Part shown: piece by piece, positions 4,519 to 6,619 of the stretch | Layout: each line of letters starts with the position of its first letter | How positions within the stretch are numbered: the stretch's first letter is position 1 | Origin: Clostridia bacterium | GTDB lineage: Bacteria > Bacillota > Clostridia > Christensenellales > DTU072 | Length of the DNA: 6,619 nucleotides | NCBI GenBank assembly: GCA_028701415.1 | Contig: JAQVQU010000062.1 | Location: 1 to 6,619, forward strand | Direction: 5' to 3' | Translations under genes and position numbers: made by a program | The notes under the pieces: model-generated | The model's database searches: none | What the model was told of the DNA's origin: nothing | What the model saw: only the letters and a program-made list of their open reading frames with translations

Positions 4519-6619
4519 TTATTCCCCATATATTATGGATGGCACAGGCGTAGTCGTTACATTAAAGAGCGGAGTTTCAACCTGAATCTTAGGGGAATAT
4601 ATTGTTTTGCCATTTAAGTCAATCCCCTCTCCATAATACCATTCGCCCAAAGACTCTGGATCATAATTATATGGGATCAAAACATTTCTAGATAATTTAA
4701 AGCTTGCCCAACCATACACTCTTGCAAGAGAAAGCTGATTATATATTGATATATTAAACGGGGTAACTATTGACCCGTCATTTAATAAGCCCACATAGCA
4801 ACTCCTATATATATAATCTTCGACCATCCCAAGTATATCTGTATTATCAGCTATCATTTCCTCGTAGGTAAGTGCATATCCCTGTAGTACTGGCTCATTT
4901 TCGGCGATAACAACACCGTTAATATTTATAGCATTTTCCAAGAAGGCATTAGTTGGAAGATCCGTAGAACTTACATAGTAAGTAACTCCAATCTCTCCAT
5001 CCGTTCCATCACCTAAGAATGTTGAATAAGTTTCGTTAATATATATTGCAGAATGAATAATAGTTAGGCTTCCAATTTGAATTGTTAGTGCGGAATCAGA
5101 ATAATAGTATTTACCAGCTTCTATACCATTGACTGAGGTATCCGAATCCAATTGTCCAACCAATCCACTTACTTGTGTTATTGGTGTTTCTATATCAAGA
5201 TTTGAGATATTAAATTCCATAAAGGACTCCATTCCAAAAATCACACATTGCTCTCCATCTCCTTGCACGACTTGTCCAAAGATACCACCTGCAAATATAT
5301 CTCCATTCACTTTGAGATAAGAATATCCCGCAGATTTCACATTATATACCGTTGCATCTTGTACAAAACCTGCAATACCCCCTACTGTTTGAGAATCAGA
5401 ATAAGTCGTATATATCGAACCATGGAATGATGAGTTAGAAATGATACCTCCAGATATTACTTTCGACGCAATAGAACCGGCAAAAGTTGATTCACCTGCG
5501 CTAACTGTCGCTCTAGCTAAGTTCAATTCGTACACTTCACCAGTTAGTTCTCCAAATAATCCTGCCTGCTTCGTTGTAGGATTGCCTCTAATAATAATGT
5601 CATAGATAGTATATCCTTGGCCATAATAAACTCCATCAAAACCACTAGGTGTTTGGGTGGAAGAGTTTGTGTTGCCACTTATTGCATAAATATCATTTGT
5701 TTGCGTATATTCAAATTCAGCCTCTAATCCAACTCCATAAGTAATCTTTGAGTACATCAAACCTTCAATATCCCTTCCTAATTCTGATATGTCATTTGCA
5801 TCGTTTACAGTAAATTTATAATCGCTTAATCCAGCACTTGGATTTGTGAGTCCAATTGAAGTTATTTGCAAAACTGGTACATTATATGAATAATTATTTC
5901 TGTCTCTTTGATCGGGAATCGTAATATATAGAAGTTCTTCCGGATTATCAGAACTTCCAACATATCTGTTGTAGAAAGATTTTGTAAGGATATCAGTTGT
6001 CCAACTATTAGTTAGACTAAATGATGATGTCAATACATTATCAGAAGTCAAAAGATTGTTAAATTCGATTTCGCTTAAATCCACTGTATCAAAAGGTATT
6101 CCCAAAGAGTTTACGCTTACAGATCTTATATTACTAGCAGCGATTTCTTCAAAACATTGTAAGTCATAGTTATAATAAATCTTTATTTCTCTTGGAGTAA
6201 TTGTATACAATCCATCCAGCGGTTCATTTGATATTGAAATGTCATAATTTTCCATACTCTCTGAATCCACAGATGTTAATCCAGCCTGTATTACTATATC
6301 GTATGTACCAGCATCTTTCGCATTAACTCCACTAACGGCCTGTAAACCAGTGTAGTCATAGCCCGATATATAACCCCTTCCTACAAAGTAATTTCCCTCG
6401 TACAACTCATTTAATTCGAAGGCTGTTATCCCATCTATCATTGTGGCAAACAATATCGTATCTGTGACAATCCTAGTATTAGAAGAAGAATCGTATGTAA
6501 TATCAACCCCTAGGCCATTGTACATATGTCCTGCAGTCTCACTCTTAACCATGGATACTGGCCTCTTCAATATTACTTCTGGATCTAGAGGGGTAGAAGT
6601 TAAACTTCTATCCACTTCA
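4519..6619 (-). CDS. Large MBG/GLUG-domain surface protein, N-terminus missing (partial)
   Basis: This is the C-terminal part, about 700 codons, of a large secreted surface protein, probably an adhesin. Residue numbers below start at a GTG (6613-6615). That GTG is unlikely to be the true start, because the frame stays open to the window edge, no signal peptide follows, and the sequence opens at a domain junction (ILKRPVSMV, 15-23). Residues 24-142 resemble an MBG-type Ig-like domain (GHMYNGL, KDAGTYDIVI, NYDISI, YTITPREIKI). Residues 143-253 look like a second, degenerate copy ending NYSYNVPVLQIT. Residues 265-490 are a GLUG-type beta-helix region with AGLFGELTGEVYELNL, VGGIAGFVQDATVYNV, AGGIFGQVV and VSGLVGQL. 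Residues 500-698 match nothing I recognise. No LPXTG or C-terminal membrane anchor is seen. Its stop is 12 nt before the next start, so it is the upstream gene of the operon as seen here. Confidence 0.87.
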   Translation of the reverse strand, partial: EVDRSLTSTPLDPEVILKRPVSMVKSETAGHMYNGLGVDITYDSSSNTRIVTDTILFATMIDGITAFELNELYEGNYFVGRGYISGYDYTGLQAVSGVNAKDAGTYDIVIQAGLTSVDSESMENYDISISNEPLDGLYTITPREIKIYYNYDLQCFEEIAASNIRSVSVNSLGIPFDTVDLSEIEFNNLLTSDNVLTSSFSLTNSWTTDILTKSFYNRYVGSSDNPEELLYITIPDQRDRNNYSYNVPVLQITSIGLTNPSAGLSDYKFTVNDANDISELGRDIEGLMYSKITYGVGLEAEFEYTQTNDIYAISGNTNSSTQTPSGFDGVYYGQGYTIYDIIIRGNPTTKQAGLFGELTGEVYELNLARATVSAGESTFAGSIASKVISGGIISNSSFHGSIYTTYSDSQTVGGIAGFVQDATVYNVKSAGYSYLKVNGDIFAGGIFGQVVQGDGEQCVIFGMESFMEFNISNLDIETPITQVSGLVGQLDSDTSVNGIEAGKYYYSDSALTIQIGSLTIIHSAIYINETYSTFLGDGTDGEIGVTYYVSSTDLPTNAFLENAININGVVIAENEPVLQGYALTYEEMIADNTDILGMVEDYIYRSCYVGLLNDGSIVTPFNISIYNQLSLARVYGWASFKLSRNVLIPYNYDPESLGEWYYGEGIDLNGKTIYSPKIQVETPLFNVTTTPVPSIIYGE

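Noticed and set aside
5129..5430. Two overlapping + strand open frames of 63 and 60 codons
   Set aside because: Both are antisense to the MBG/GLUG gene and show no domain or signal sequence.
6613..6615. GTG as the start of the MBG/GLUG gene
   Set aside because: The frame continues open to the window edge, no signal peptide follows although the protein must be exported, and the sequence begins at a domain junction.
671..6619. Sortase anchoring of the surface proteins
   Set aside because: None of the four C-termini shows LPXTG, a hydrophobic segment and a basic tail.
1..6619. CRISPR array, riboswitch or nucleotide tandem repeats
   Set aside because: No regularly spaced direct repeats were found, and the operon leader where a riboswitch could sit is outside the window.

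Overview
The window looks like the chromosome of a low-GC Gram-positive-type bacterium (Bacillota, possibly one of the uncultured gut Bacilli or Clostridia). The reasons are AT-rich intergenic DNA, tRNA genes with encoded CCA ends, intrinsic terminators, AGGAG-type ribosome binding sites, TGG used for Trp, and secreted proteins of a kind common in gut Bacillota. The genus cannot be told from this sequence. No gene here could be given a secure gene symbol.

Positions 1-613 are a tRNA cluster read on the + strand: the 3' end of a tRNA (probably Trp), tRNA-Lys(UUU), tRNA-Leu(UAG), tRNA-Gly(GCC) and tRNA-Lys(CUU). Terminator-like hairpins lie between them. A near-consensus sigma-70-type promoter (TTTACA, 17 nt, TATAAT) sits just before tRNA-Gly, so Gly and Lys(CUU) probably form their own transcription unit. 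The 126-nt gap at 272-397 holds this promoter and a 12-nt inverted repeat, but no gene.

Positions 671-6619 are four tightly packed genes on the - strand, converging on the tRNA cluster. In transcription order they are: a large surface protein cut by the right edge of the window (MBG-like domains followed by a GLUG-type beta-helix); a 242-residue and an 814-residue protein, both starting with a hydrophobic segment ending in SWY, like SipW-dependent TasA/CalY-type exported proteins; and a 215-residue exported protein with BspA-type leucine-rich repeats. Intergenic gaps are 12, 1 and 13 nt, so they are almost certainly one operon. Its promoter lies outside the window.

Inference: the operon makes a set of cell-surface or extracellular-matrix proteins, plausibly a fibre-like or adhesive assembly. 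No sortase motif, signal peptidase, sortase or regulator is present in the window. The most novel-looking element is the 814-residue protein: a TasA-like N-terminus followed by about nine diverged copies of a Tyr- and Asp-rich repeat that I do not recognise as a named family.
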